A DNA stretch of 64,000 nucleotides. It comes from Furcasterigmium furcatum (Eukaryota > Ascomycota > Sordariomycetes > Glomerellales > Plectosphaerellaceae). Positions 34,135-46,286 of the stretch are shown here, piece by piece. The translations under genes were made by a program, and so were the position numbers. The notes under the pieces are model-generated. The model searched no databases and was not told where the DNA came from. It saw only the letters and a list, made by a program, of their open reading frames with translations. The stretch's first letter is position 1, and every line of letters begins with the position of its first letter. The DNA is taken from positions 3,728,472 to 3,792,471 of the forward strand of contig BCIA01000005.1 of NCBI GenBank assembly GCA_001599815.1. The letters are read 5' to 3'.

Positions 34135-37100
34135 AGCATGGCTGCCTTCACCGGCATCGTACAAACAAAAGATGACGGCTTTCTCCTTACTTCTGCGAGG
34201 GACAGGAAAATCGGGACAAAGAAGAGGGAGATCAGCCACCAGGAAGGCCACGATATCTACACGACATGAATGGAGAAGGGAGTTTTACGGGCATGGGACA
34301 TTACACAGCAAAAATCAAGGCTCAGATCGGGACGCATGAGGGGATACGCAGCGACGTTGCTTCATTCAACAAGGATACCCGGGGTGCATCTGCTCTTTCA
34401 CACATCTATTTCACTTACCCCGTCACTCGCTGTTTCCTTCTACTTGAACTTCATCTTGTCTGCTTACTTTAACTCTAAGGGGTTGTGTTTGGGGAGGAGA
34501 GGCGGGTGGAGGATGATTCCGGCGAGATGTTGGTTGGTGCGACGAGCAGCCCAGATGCGTGGTGCTGTTGCAGGTCAAGGCCCGTGTCTGGTAATCTCTG
34601 TCGACTTTTGAACAGCTGCTCAATTCCTCGCTGTTCCGTCTCACGCTTGCTTCTCTTTCTCGAACCCAGATTCTAGGGCAAACCAGCAGATTAGCAACAG
34701 TATTACTCCGTAATACTATCTAATATGTGTGCGGCACGGACGAACCATCCCCATCTAGTACTGTGCCCGCCTGGAACCGGCGGCGATGCCCTGGAAAGCT
34801 CACAGGGTGGAAATTATACTTACCGGCCTGCTGGAACGCGATGTCCGGCCATAGGGGCCCGCCTGAACATGGGGCCTGCCCCTCGACTTAGGGGGGCCAT
34901 GCAGGGGCGCTAGGCCCGTCAAATAAGGTGGCGAGGACACAAGGACGCGACACGAGGATGGAACCGCGGTAGCGCCAACGGCACAACAGGGGGCGGGCGG
35001 CAGGATCATGCCTATGGGATGAATGGACAGCGAGACAAGTGCCTGTCGCGTTGGCGCGTTCTGCGCGGTGCTGTCCGTCATCAGGGTGGGTTTAGCCAGC
35101 CCAGTCTCTGCCCACCCCGGGTAACCGGCTCACTGGAGACGAGGCTGCTGGGCCCTTGCGTGCGTGCCGTGTGCATGCTCGACACCGGAGCCGGGGGGCC
35201 GGGTGACTGGGGGCACCTCCCGGGTTGCATGGGTGAGAGTGCAACCAGAGAACCGCCGCAGAGTTTGTGAAGAATGGCGGGGGGNTCGTTTGACCGACCT
35301 CTGCGTCCCCGGCAATGTCGCGATCTCCTTTTTGGTGTTTTTGGGACTTTGGAGAGGAGAAGTGTAATTAAGGTTTGACACTTGTCGGAATGGGGAAGAC
35401 GGACGCCGGGCAGCGCGGCGCAGGGGGCGAAAAAGCGGACGCTCCGCGCCGCCTGAAGTCCGGGCGGCTCCGTTTGGGCAGGCAGGCAGGCCGGGGACGG
35501 GAGTGGACCAGGAACTCAAGGCTCTGCGCTCTGGGGTGCGATGCCCTGTCGTCTCCAGTCCCGTGGCGAGGCTATCTCGAGGGCGAGAGACAAAGAGATT
35601 ATCCGCGGAGGTGGGAGACGCTGCTGTCCGCGGGAGCCTGATGTCGATGGCGGGGATGTACAAGTAAATGACCATCCCGGAAGGCTTCCGGGTGCCACTG
35701 ACTTGCAGAACTTGAATTAACGGATGGACGTCGCTGGCAGGGCAGCACTGCGAGCTTTCCCCGTCCACTGGAAAATTGGTGCCTTATTAGCGTCAGAAAG
35801 GTACCTACCTCCTTGCCTCCCTACCTCCCTAACTTATCTTTTGCCGGCCCCGGGATCAGCCCAGACTTTTGGGTGGTGGAGCGAACTCGCTGAGCGCTCC
35901 CGCTGAAGCTAGCGTCCTTGGCGCATCCGTGGAGGTGACGGCAGGCAGTTACGGGGGGGGATCCGAAATGCAGCAGGGAGTGGAGGTCAGGTAGGTGCTG
36001 CCCAGACCTCAGCCTGATGTACAGCTCCTGCCACTTTAACTGAAAGACCATTCAAACTTCCTCCCCCTCGCACCATCGCGTGGACTCGGTCACCACTCAG
36101 CTGCATTTCCTTGCGATGACTCTTTTCATTCGAGACAAAAATATGCAAGCTACACCCCAGCCAAGCCTTGGATCTGGCGGGAGGCCTTCCGGAGCCTGAT
36201 CAAAAGCCCCTCAAACCACCGAAACCTGCCTAGGGCGGATGTTTCCGCGCATATCGCTTGCGTTCGTTGCCGCCAAGTTGTTGTCTCTTCGAGAAAAAGC
36301 AACCACCGCGCCAAAGACCCCACCCGGGGACCAGGCTCTGGGTTATGAGCCTGTGACGACCGGCAGCCAGGAGGTGCTGGGGCCAGCGCGCGCAAACAAA
36401 CACCCCCTGGTGGTGCTGGGACGACCCCCAAGATTGCCCGACAAGGGTGTCCACCTCTCCTCGACCAGACACATCCCGAGGCCGTGCACAGAGAGACATG
36501 CCAGGGACTTCGAGGTACTTGCACATACTTCTGTCCATCCGGAGTCCGGAGTCACCACATCCATGTCGAACATCACAGGGGTGGCCATGCTCGGTGGTGC
36601 TGAGACCTCCTGGCAACGCTGACGTCCCCAACAATCTGGCAGCGGGATGAGCGACATGAGCAGGACGTGGTTTGCCCGTCAGGCTGGCGCCGCACGCCCA
36701 AGACACAGCGCCGCAAGCTCGGGCATGAATTCAGCCTGTCCCGGTTCCCCGGCCGTCGGTGTGCATATGCTGCCATGCATACGGACCTTGAGAACATCGA
36801 TCCCAGACAGCCCCGGACAAGGCGAGCATGCTAGGCAAAATTCGCCGCTCAGGCGGAATGTCGAAGACTTGCTTCTGCTCTCCGTAGCCTCACAGCTTTC
36901 ACCATCTCTCACGACAACCACGACGCTGCCGTTGAGCCGCCGCTTCGCCTCCGGCGCCATGTATGACGAAGCACTCGAACCTCAGCCTTACAGCCCCCTC
37001 ATCAACCCGATCTGACTGTCATGGGCGCGCTAGAAGACTCGGTATTGCTTCTCTCACCTTGCCGCGTCTCACCGCATGCAGATCAACATATGCCGACTTG

Positions 37101-38607
37101 CATCAAACCGAAACCTCGATGTCTCTCATTCTTCATTTCCTCGGCACCGGAGACCTCCCCGACAGCGGTTGGCCGTCAGGCAACCTTCACGCTCACCGAT
37201 AATGACATGTCCCTCTGCATGTCCAATCGGCGTAGACACCCCCTCCCGAGTCCGACCCTCAAGCTGTGGACGGATCAAGAGGACTTCCATTTGGCGGTGA
37301 GCCTCGAGCTTGCTTCCCGAGAAGCGCATCACAAGGCCGCTTCTCTTCGGACGGATTGGCATCACAGCAATGCTGGCGTGTTCTATTGGCTGGACGGTCA
37401 CCGTTTTGATGGCGATGCAGCGGTAACTGGTGGGCATGACATGCTACGGTGTCCGACCCCTGTGCCTCCTCAGATCGGAACATGCATCCGTGGAGATTGG
37501 CTAACGGACCCCAGCTCATGCAGGAGGTGTCCTGCATCTTCAACGCGAGCACGGAAGAGAGGCGTCTGTCCAGTCAGATCTCCTTTGCATGAGAAGTATT
37601 GTGGACCTGCTACCGGTGTACGAATTGACCAGGCTGGCTGGTCGGCCATGTCACGACGGACCGTTCGGACTAATACACATGGCTAGACTGGTTGCCTCGC
37701 GGGACTCGCGAGTAGGTCTCAGTGAAAGGTCCGGGCCTATGTCGAGACGATCGGCAATCACTATTGCGCCTCATCTCCGAGCTGCGGTTGCCCTACGGCG
37801 TCCACGTCATTAGGTGACCTTGGTCGGGCCGGACGGGGCCAAGTTGGCCTGGACACGTGTGACTCGGGAAGCCAAAGGTCTCTCTCTGGGTGCCGCTCAT
37901 CATGACGGTCAGGGAATTCCTTCGATATCCCGAGCAGATACGTGGACAGCCTTGGTGAAATGTCATGACCCGCGTTCTCAAGTCATCGGTACCGTCATGC
38001 TGAGATTGGCGAGATGCCTGTCGCGAGGACAGAGCGATCAGGCGTCAAGGCTTGTCAGGGTGCACAGCAGCGGGCATTTACGGTGTGTTACGTGGGTTCA
38101 ACGCCTCCCGCACCGGGCTTGGTTTGGACTCTCTGATCTGCCGCTTTGATCTGTTGTTGTGTGTGGGAGGCCCCAGCCACGGAGTAACCTCACCGATGCT
38201 TGCCAGTTGACCAGGGGGGGTCCCTTGGCATGAGATAGGTGTTCTCAAAGCTGGATAAGGACGTCACTGAAGATGAGGCTCCAGACTTCTCGGCTGCAAG
38301 TGATGGAGAAATGTATTGCAGCTTTTTTCGACGGATATCAGTCAGCTGAAACAAAGGCTTGTCAATACCACTGTCCGATGAGTCGTCGAGATGTTGCCAA
38401 TGAATGCTGGGAGTGTCAGTCGGTGTCGACCTGCTCAGCCAGGCAGGCTTGTGGTTTGCGGCTAGCATTCGACGGCACAACTTCATAACAAGATCTGGCT
38501 GGCATCATCAATGTGGAATTATCCATTCTGTTTGCGGGTTGCCCCTTGCTTTTCCTAGCCTGTCAAGTCATGTCTGTTTGGTATCGAGTCCAGACCTTCG
38601 TACGTTC
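34135..38607. other. 4.5-kb interval between the VIB-1-like and folate genes, no gene recognised
   Basis: The two flanking genes are convergent, so no promoter is required here, which makes the length notable. Short ORFs on both strands show no family or splice logic. One N base is at 35285. A CCTACCTCC-type pyrimidine tract lies at 35801-35831. Candidates are a missed fast-evolving gene, a non-coding RNA or old repeat debris; I see none clearly. Confidence 0.5.
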
Positions 38608-40395
38608 TCACCTCCGACGCCAGATGGCATCCGCCATGCGGACAACTTGGCACATCTCCACCGCATCGTGGACGCGAACCACGTCCGCGCCGCCGGCCAC
38701 AGCAGCGGCAACGGTGGCAGCGGTGCCCCATATGCGTTCCTCGGCCTTGGGCACGCCGGTGATACGGCCGATGAAGCTCTTTCGACTCGAGCCGATGAGC
38801 CACGGCAGCCCCTCGAGGCCGGGCCAGCTGCGCAGCTCGTCAAGGCCGCGGAGGACCTCGAGGTTCTGCTCGCCGACCTTGGCGAAACCCAGGCCCGGGT
38901 CGAGAACGATGCGCCAGCGACGGATGCCCGCCGCCTCGGCCTCCGCGACGCGCTCGAGAAGCTCGCGCGCGATGGCGGGGACGATACCGTCCGGGTAGTC
39001 GTTGAGCGTGGACATGTTCTGGGGCGTGCCGCGCATGTGCATGAGGCATACCGTGACGCCGAGGCGGGCGACAGTGGGGAGCATGGCTGGGTCGAGGAGG
39101 CCGGCGGAGATGTCGTTGACGAAGTCCGCGCCGGCGGCGACGGCGGCCTCGGCGACGGGGGCGCGGTAGGTGTCGACGCTGATGGGGAGCTCGGCGAGCT
39201 CGGGGATGGAGCGGATGAGGCGGATGGTGGGGACGACGCGGGTGAGCTCCTCTTCGAGGGAGACCTCGGGCCGGCCGGGGGCGGAGGACTGGCCGCCGAC
39301 GTCGATCATGGTAGCACCGGCGCGGACGGCGGCGAGAAGGGTCTCAGGGAGGGAGGAGGAAGTATGGACGCCGCCGTCGGAGAAGGAGTCGGGGGTGATG
39401 TTGACGATGGCCATGACGTGGGTCTTGCGGGTGGGCGAGAGGGCGGTGATGGTGTTGGATGGGCCGGGGGACGGGGAGGAGCAGATGGGGGTCATGGGGG
39501 AGAGGGGGTGAGGACTGGGGGGAAGCTCGTTGAGGTAGTCGAGGGTGAATTTCCATGGTTTGGACGAGAAGATGGGTTTCGCGGGGATGAGCCTGGACGG
39601 GTTAGGGAGAGAATTGAGGAAGAAGGGATAGGGGCATAATACTCAGCCAGGGGCCGCAGGACGAACTCCCGCTCGGGGATGCCGATATGAGGCACCTTCA
39701 GCCGCTCATGGTCGATGGTCTCATCCCCATACATCAGGACGTCGAGGTCGATGTTTCTCGGCCCCTTGTCGATGAGCTTCTCACGGCCCATGGTCCTCTC
39801 GATATCCTGCAGCTCATCCAGGAGAGCCAATGGCTCAAGCGTTGTCTCAACCTGCAGACTCACTCAGCATAAGATGTCACACGAGACTGGAGAAGAAAGG
39901 GGTAAGGTCCAAGCCAAGCTTACGCACCTCGCAGGCTCCATTGACGAATCTATCTTGCTCTAACACGTACATGGGCTCCGTCTCCCATAGGCTGCTCGTC
40001 CTCAGTACTCGGATGCCGCGCTTGTCCATCTCGCGGCAGGCCTGCTCGATCCAGCCGACGCGGTCGCCGAGGTTGCTCCCGAGGGCGATGTACGCCGTGG
40101 TCGGGCCCCTGGGCGCCTTTGGCGTCGAGGACTTGCATCCGCAGTTGCCGCATGCGGCGCGGGTCTGCTGGTGGCCTGGCGAGGACATTGCTGTTGTTGT
40201 TCTGGCCGTCAGTCTCCCCCTGCCGGTAGGGATTGAGACTGAGGTGACGAAGCTCCGAGAGGACAAGGAATAGGAGGCCTGGTGGACGAAGAGCCGGGAC
40301 AGAGTCGAGGACGGGGACCAGTGAGCTCGATGCAGGGGTGATGAGGCTGAGAAGCCTCGTTGTAGCGTTGAGGCGCCGAGGGCGAATGGGTTCAT
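38608..40395 (-). CDS. Bifunctional HPPK-dihydropteroate synthase of folate synthesis
   Basis: Makes 6-hydroxymethyl-7,8-dihydropterin pyrophosphate and joins it to p-aminobenzoate, the sulfonamide target. Exons 40395-39928, 39851-39643 and 39592-38608 give 553 residues; the 50-nt second intron has a CTAAC branch site and joins LRPLAE to LIPAKPIF. Residues 1-~75 are Ser/Arg-rich, acid-poor and fit a mitochondrial presequence. HPPK motifs: YIALGSNLGDR (~100) and PRNIDLDVLMYGD (~188). DHPS motifs: MAIVNITPDSFSDGG (~286), IDVGGQSSAPG, ISVDTYRA, VNDISAG, LMHMRGTPQNM, DPGLGFAK and GSSRKSFIG. No dihydroneopterin aldolase domain precedes HPPK, unlike yeast Fol1. An in-frame ATG at residue 70 could give a cytosolic form. 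The stop lies in a possible donor (AGGTGAGA), so the last residues are uncertain. Confidence 0.92.
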
Positions 40396-43300
40396 CGCCT
40401 TGCTAGGTAAGGAGTCCGTACTGTCCCTTTTCCCCTCGCTTTTTTTGCGCCTGGCCTGGGTCCATGGAGTCGGTTCCTCCGAGTCGTGGAGCTGTCAAAA
40501 TGGGACAGTGAATGATCTCGTCTGGCCGGGCCTTATCGATAAGGCGGGATCCACGGAACCGCCCAATTGGAGTCGGAGGTCACGTGCACGCACCGTGCTC
40601 CCCTGTATCTTCCAGGGAAAGGAAAGACAACACCGATGCCAGCTCCTTCATCATCTGCCAGTTGGGCCTTCATGCTGCAGTTCCAAAACCTTGTGGGTAG
40701 TCCCAATTGCCAAGTACATCGACTGCCTCGGACAGCGCCCGCCGCTTGAGCAGGCCAAGGCGCCAGGATGGAGACGCCGGACGATGTCCAACGGGCGTTG
40801 GTGTAATTGCTCGACGTGCTTGGTGGTTGGCTGTTGGACTCGGAGAATGTACAAGCATCCGAGACTTGGCCTCGGTGCGGGCAAGCCATCCATCTTTTCC
40901 GACCCTGGGCGCTACCCCGACCGCTGTGGCGAAGCTCGTTCATCGCCAAGTACAGAACCATCATCGCAGGCTGGAGGTGGTGTTACTGGCTGGTCGCCCA
41001 TGATCTGAAACTTTCGTTTCTTCACGATTCAACACCGGACACCGGCACGAGGTCTCGTTGCCAATGCGACCAAGAAGCTACCTGTCATGGAAATTACCCA
41101 TATTTGTTCTAGCTCTAGTCGCGGTTTTATGAAGTCCTTTGGATTACCATCGCGGCCATGCATCGGTTATAGCAACTCAAAGGTGTCAGCGGAGTGGAGG
41201 AGTTGATAGAATGATAGAGGCCGAACCAGCAGTTTTTTCGCAACTACTGCTTGGTCAAGGTAAAACTACAATTGAACTGCGGTCCTCGAAGGCCTTCTTA
41301 GACGTATTCTCCAGAACCAGCCAGCAGGAAGCCCTCCCATTGGAAATGTCTAGAACGAGAGTACGCCTTGGTAATAAAGGGTGCTAAAATTCTTCACCCC
41401 TAGTCCATATGTGCCTTTGAAACGTCACGAGAATAGACCCAGAAGATATGATCATGGGTGACGGTATTACTCGCTGGCCCTGTAGGTGATCAGACCAGGA
41501 GGCTCTCCCTTCTTTCAGGCCTTGTGTCGGGCCTCCAAGGAGCGATTTAGGGGCTCCTCGACTGTCCAACGGCTCCATATCTATGCTCACTTTTCTTATG
41601 CGCCTCGATAGAGATCAAAATAGTGGCGAGCACGCTTTTTATCTAATAAAATTCCAAGGGGTAAGGCGAGTACCGAACTCTGATCCCCTAGCAACGAAAA
41701 GAAAGTCCCAGGCAAGTTATAAAGAAGAAGACAGAAGGAAAGCCTTTTCAAGCCCAGAAATCAACAGTTCCTAGATCGAAGAGCCGCCGTTGCGACCCTA
41801 AACCCAGAGGTCTGATATCATGGAAGAACTCTGAACGAAACTACGCTATAGTAAGTACCCCTTATGGCAAGGATTATCACGTCCAGGAACCATGCCAGAT
41901 AGATGTCCGTACTGGTGCCGATACCGGATAGTATGGCTATTAGGCTAGCTATAACTACTAAGATGGATATCCAATGATTCCAATGCATCGGTTCTTGAAC
42001 GAGGAGTGGTCCCCTGGGTGGTCCGCATAGGCCGGGAGAGCAGAGACACTACAAGATCTCAGGCATGTCCCTGTATTTTTATCGGAACAGCCAGGACCCA
42101 TGGCTCACACCCAAGTTGGTCTAAGATTGGTCCCGTGCAGAGACGCCACAGTGCTTATGCTGAACCAGACCCAGAATCTCGGACAAGATTTGTACCAGTA
42201 CTGTCAATGCTGCGGGCGAATCTGAGACCGTGCTTCGGCCATCTTTCATGGAAGATTCATCCTCGATGCCCACAGGTATCGAAAAGATCTGCTTTTGGTT
42301 CATTGGCACCGTGAGACAGATAGGCAGACGGGCAGAATTCGGAGCCGACTTCGACTTTCCTACGACCAGGCTCCCGCTGCTGAAGAGCCGAAGAAGCAAC
42401 AGAGTACACGAGCCCACTGTGACTTGTGCCGCGGAGATACCCGTGACCTTGCCACCAATTTGGGCCGCCAATGGAATGCTCGATATTTTGCAAGAGGCGA
42501 CTTTGACTGTCACCTTGAAGTGTTATCTGTCAACGAGAGGGCCGGGCGAGTCTGGGCCTAACTCCTAACTGGCTCCAACACTAACACGGTCAAGGGATGT
42601 TCCAACAGATCGGAATCAGTGCATGAAGTGGCTGCAGCATGCGGGAGATGATGTTCTCCCGTGTCGATGTTACGGACACCCTCTGCAGGCTATAAAACAT
42701 GAAGAACACCAGCTGCAGACTGCTGCATGTCTATCTTGAAGGATTTAAGGTGAAATAATCGATATCCGAGAGTGGCTCCCTGCTTCAAGAGTCTGTCAGA
42801 TCTCTGCGATCTTAAAGCCAGCCCAACGGCCCAGGAATTACTGGAATAGTTTTCCAATGGCCAAGGCTCGAAACTCGTTGAGACTTCCTGGCAAACTACA
42901 GCACCACGATGTTCGAGGCCAAGCTTTATAGAAGAGACTTGGCGCCTCAAGTCTCATCTCCCAGTCATTCTCGGGGCCCACGGGCCATCTCCGAGCCTCG
43001 GAAAACCTCCCCCTCCACCATGGCAGACCGTAGATCTTCGACTCGCAACTCCTCAAGTCCCCATGGGGTTTCAATGGGGTATTCCAACTCTCGAGTCATT
43101 ATGCAGTACACTATTCCCAATGCCGTAAAGATCCTTCCCCTTCTCCGCTTCGTTCTCCCATGCATCTTCCGGTCCCGCTCATGAGCCACCGAGACGCTCG
43201 GTGGCCATGGAGATTGGACCTACGATGCAGCAGAGGTCTGGGGTAGTGGATGGAATTCTTCTTGGCAATACCATAAAAGAACAGCACACGCCTTCTTGGT

Positions 43301-43423
43301 CGAGTCGTGGTCTTGAGAACATCACAAGACCGGATATCACATCGTTGAACGTCCCTCCTCTTCATCTCCAATCTTGTCCTCGTCTCGCTCTCCTGAACAC
43401 AGGAGACCAACGACGCCATCGCC
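40396..43423. other. 3-kb intergenic region with an AT-richer segment
   Basis: It separates the divergent folate and MFS genes. About 41100-42000 is visibly richer in A/T and TA steps (for example GCTAGCTATAACTACTAAG near 41944-41962) than its surroundings, with many stops in all frames. That resembles decayed repeat DNA, but no terminal repeats, target duplication or transposase remnant could be identified. A TATAAAA at 42691-42697 has no gene directly behind it. Confidence 0.45.
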
Positions 43424-45337
43424 ATGGCTGACACCAACACCAACAACAAGAGCAACGAGGTGGCTCACATCAGCCAGCCCGATGCTGTCGGAACGGCCCA
43501 GCACAACGAGGACAAAGTACACCGCATCGAGACGACCCAGGACAACGATGGCGTTTTCGAGAAAGGCCCCCATACGGAGAAGATGGACGAGTTTGGCTCT
43601 CACGCCAAAACCGACCCTCTCGAGATCGCCCTCGTGAAGCGGCTGGACTGGTACATGCTGGTAAGTGACTCGCGCGTCTCGGGGGCCGCCTTTGGCTCTT
43701 TCATCGCCAGAGATGACGGATGGGCACTAACAGCTGCTCGCAGCCCATTCTCTGGCTCATGTACTTCTTCAACTATCTCGACAGGAACGCCCTGGTGAAC
43801 GCGCGTCTGAACGATCTGGAAGAAGACCTTGGCCTGGTCGGCACGCAGTATAATACCTGCATGTCTATCCTGTTTGTTGGGCAAGTCTCACGTCGCAACA
43901 CCTCCCCGTCTTGCTCGAGGCCATGGGCTAACAAGAGATCCAACAGGTACATCGCCGGCCAGATTCCATCGAACATGATCCTCAACCGCGTAAAACCATC
44001 CTGTACGTCTCGAGATCATGTTACTTGATGCTTTAGAAGACAAATCACTGACACTCACAGGGTACTTGGCCGGATTCTGTATGGCCTGGTCCATCGTCAG
44101 TCTCTTGACATTCCTCGCCCACGATTTCGGCAGCATGATGGCCCTGAGGTTTCTTCTCGGCCTTACTGAGGCTCCGGTATGATCTTCTTTCGAACATCCT
44201 TGTTCTCTGTAATATTCAGACCGCTGACAGAAGTCTAGTTCTACCCTGGAGCCCTCTATCTGCTCAGCATGTTCTACACCAGAAAGGAGATTGCGACTCG
44301 CATGTCAATCTTCTACTCCGCCAACATGCTCGCGAGCGCTCTCTCCGGCCTCATTGCCGCAGGCGTCTTTGCCGGCTTGGACCAGACTCTCGGCCTGACG
44401 GGGTGGCAGTGGTAAGTGACCAAACGCATGGCAGTCCCTGAATCCGTTGCCCGATGACTAACTGCTATGGTACTTGGTACAGGCTGTTCATTGTCCAGGG
44501 AATCGCATCCATCGTTGTCGCCGTCCTGGCATTCTTCTTTCTCCCCAACACGCCCCTGACCACCCGCTGGCTGACCGAGGAACAACGCCAGCTGGCACAC
44601 AGCCGTATCGTTGTCGACACGACCGATCTGCGTGAAAGCACGAGCGTCTGGGTCGGCCTCCGCGAAGCCTGCACCGACTGGCGCCTCTGGGTCTTCTGCG
44701 CCATGTATAACTTCCACCTTTCGTCCACGAGCTTCCAGTACTTCCTGCCTACCGTCATGCAGACCCTTGGCTATACTCGAACGGTCACCCTGGCCCTAAC
44801 GTGCCCCCCGTATCTCATCGCTGCGGGTATCGCCGTGTTTGTCGCCTGGAACTCGGGAAGGCTGAACGAGCGCACATGGCACATCACCGGCTTCAAGGCC
44901 ATAGTTTGCGTAGGCTTCATCATCCCGGCTGTCACCTATAGTGTCCCTGCCCGCCTGGTTGCTATTTTCCTCTTCACTGGCTTCTCGTACGGAATCAACA
45001 ATGTGGTGCTCGGTTGGACTGTAAGTAAACAGCTTGCCTGTAGACAATGTCCGCGAATACTAACGCCCGCATATAGGCTTCGACTCTGGGACAGACCAAC
45101 GAGAAAAAGTCCATTTCCATCGCGTTCTGCAACACTCTCGGCAACCTGTCGGCCGTCTATACGCCGTATCTGTGGCCGTCCTCCCACGGACCCAGGTATT
45201 TGCCGGCCTGGATGGCCTCCATCGGATTCTCTGTGACGGTTGTCCTGCTGGCCTGGTTGATGAAGTTGGTTCTCAAGAGCAAGAACAAGAAGATGCGCAG
45301 GGACAGCCCCGAGACCACCAACTTCTACGTGTATTAG
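43424..45337 (+). CDS. MFS transporter, allantoate permease/anion:cation symporter family
   Basis: Plasma-membrane carrier of the Dal5-like family, which imports organic anions such as allantoate, vitamins or dipeptides; the substrate cannot be predicted. Seven exons (43424-43660, 43744-43880, 43947-44002, 44061-44176, 44239-44411, 44483-45020, 45077-45337) give 505 residues. The ~75-residue hydrophilic N-terminus ends at KRLDWYML, then PILWLMYFFNYLDRNALVNARL, the family's TM1 signature. RFLLGLTEAPFYPGALYLLSMFYTRKEIATRMS is the conserved TM4-5 block. About twelve TM segments follow, with a long central loop (LTEEQRQLAHSRIV). Intron 2 (43881-43946) starts GCAAGT, a GC-AG intron. The basic tail ends ETTNFYVY. 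No metabolic partner gene lies beside it. Confidence 0.92.
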
Positions 45338-46286
45338 TGAGTGGCAGGGCAGCCGAGCAGCCAAGCCCGAACCCCTGAGAGCCGCAGCTTGCTCGTGCAC
45401 CACGCAGCCAGCGGTAGCAACCCGAGGGAACCTCGAACTTGGGGGTTGTTCTCGGAGAGATCCCTGGCACGTTGGAAATATGAAGGCTTGATTTCCTTTC
45501 TCACCACCTGTGCTCTGAGATGTTGTCAAAAAACTGCATTTGTTCTGACTGGATATATGTGTCGCGAGACGAACGACCTGGAACTTCACTTGTACCGCGC
45601 CTGTTTATTAGTAGCAGCGGGTCCGCACTTTCACTATAAGCCAGGTAGGCTTGGGGACCGACAAGCATGTGAGGCTACGTCATTCTACTACTAGTAGTAC
45701 TAAGCGGTCAAAACGTCAGATTCTACCCGCGGATAATTCCAATGCGGCCGGTTCGCCGGTCAAGCCATGGACGCCATTACGAGTATCACCAGCCGGCCTC
45801 CTCGGTAGCAGGGCGCCTATATATCTTCAAGCACGGCAATGGTCAGCGCGGAGACAATGGAAGTGCCGTGCTCCTCATGTCTCCGGACGGGACTTGACCA
45901 CGGCTAACAACCAGCCACAGAGAGACCCCCAGAAACGTGTTAGCGCATGTCCCTCGGCACCTTTGGGGAATCTGGGGTTCGGCCGCTTGCCCCTAAACGG
46001 CCTGGCCGGGGACCCACATCACAAGGGAACCTCGGCTCGGCTCCTTCTGCCAGTGCTTTTGGGGTTTTGGGGCGAATGCGACACGCCAGTCGGCCCCGGC
46101 GGCCATGACCGATGATGATCCCTCGTCTTTAAACCCCACGACAACCGCCGTAATCCTCTGCACACCCCGACCCTGCGAAACACTTCCTCCTCCCTCTGCG
46201 CATCTTCTTCCCGACCTCGACTGTATTCCTGCTTCTTGCTCTGATACCCCCTTCTTTCGCCAGTCAACGACCAGACACACTCCAAC
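45338..46286. other. Intergenic region, promoter of nitronate monooxygenase
   Basis: Tandem + strand genes flank it. No gene or clear motif is seen apart from pyrimidine-rich sequence close to the downstream ATG. Confidence 0.5.

Noticed and set aside
35130..35768. Minus-strand ORF of 212 codons with an ambiguous base
   Set aside because: Arg/Ser/Pro-rich translation without any domain, interrupted by N at 35285, with overlapping + strand ORFs of equal quality.
36230..38486. Several 90-220-codon ORFs as possible effector genes
   Set aside because: None has a signal peptide with a coherent ATG and splice structure, and codon use is unlike that of the confirmed genes.
38404..39639. Long + strand ORF (411 codons) with Gly/Asp/Glu-rich translation
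   Set aside because: It is the antisense shadow of the HPPK-DHPS exon 3, whose motifs are unambiguous on the other strand; the repetitive composition reflects codon bias.
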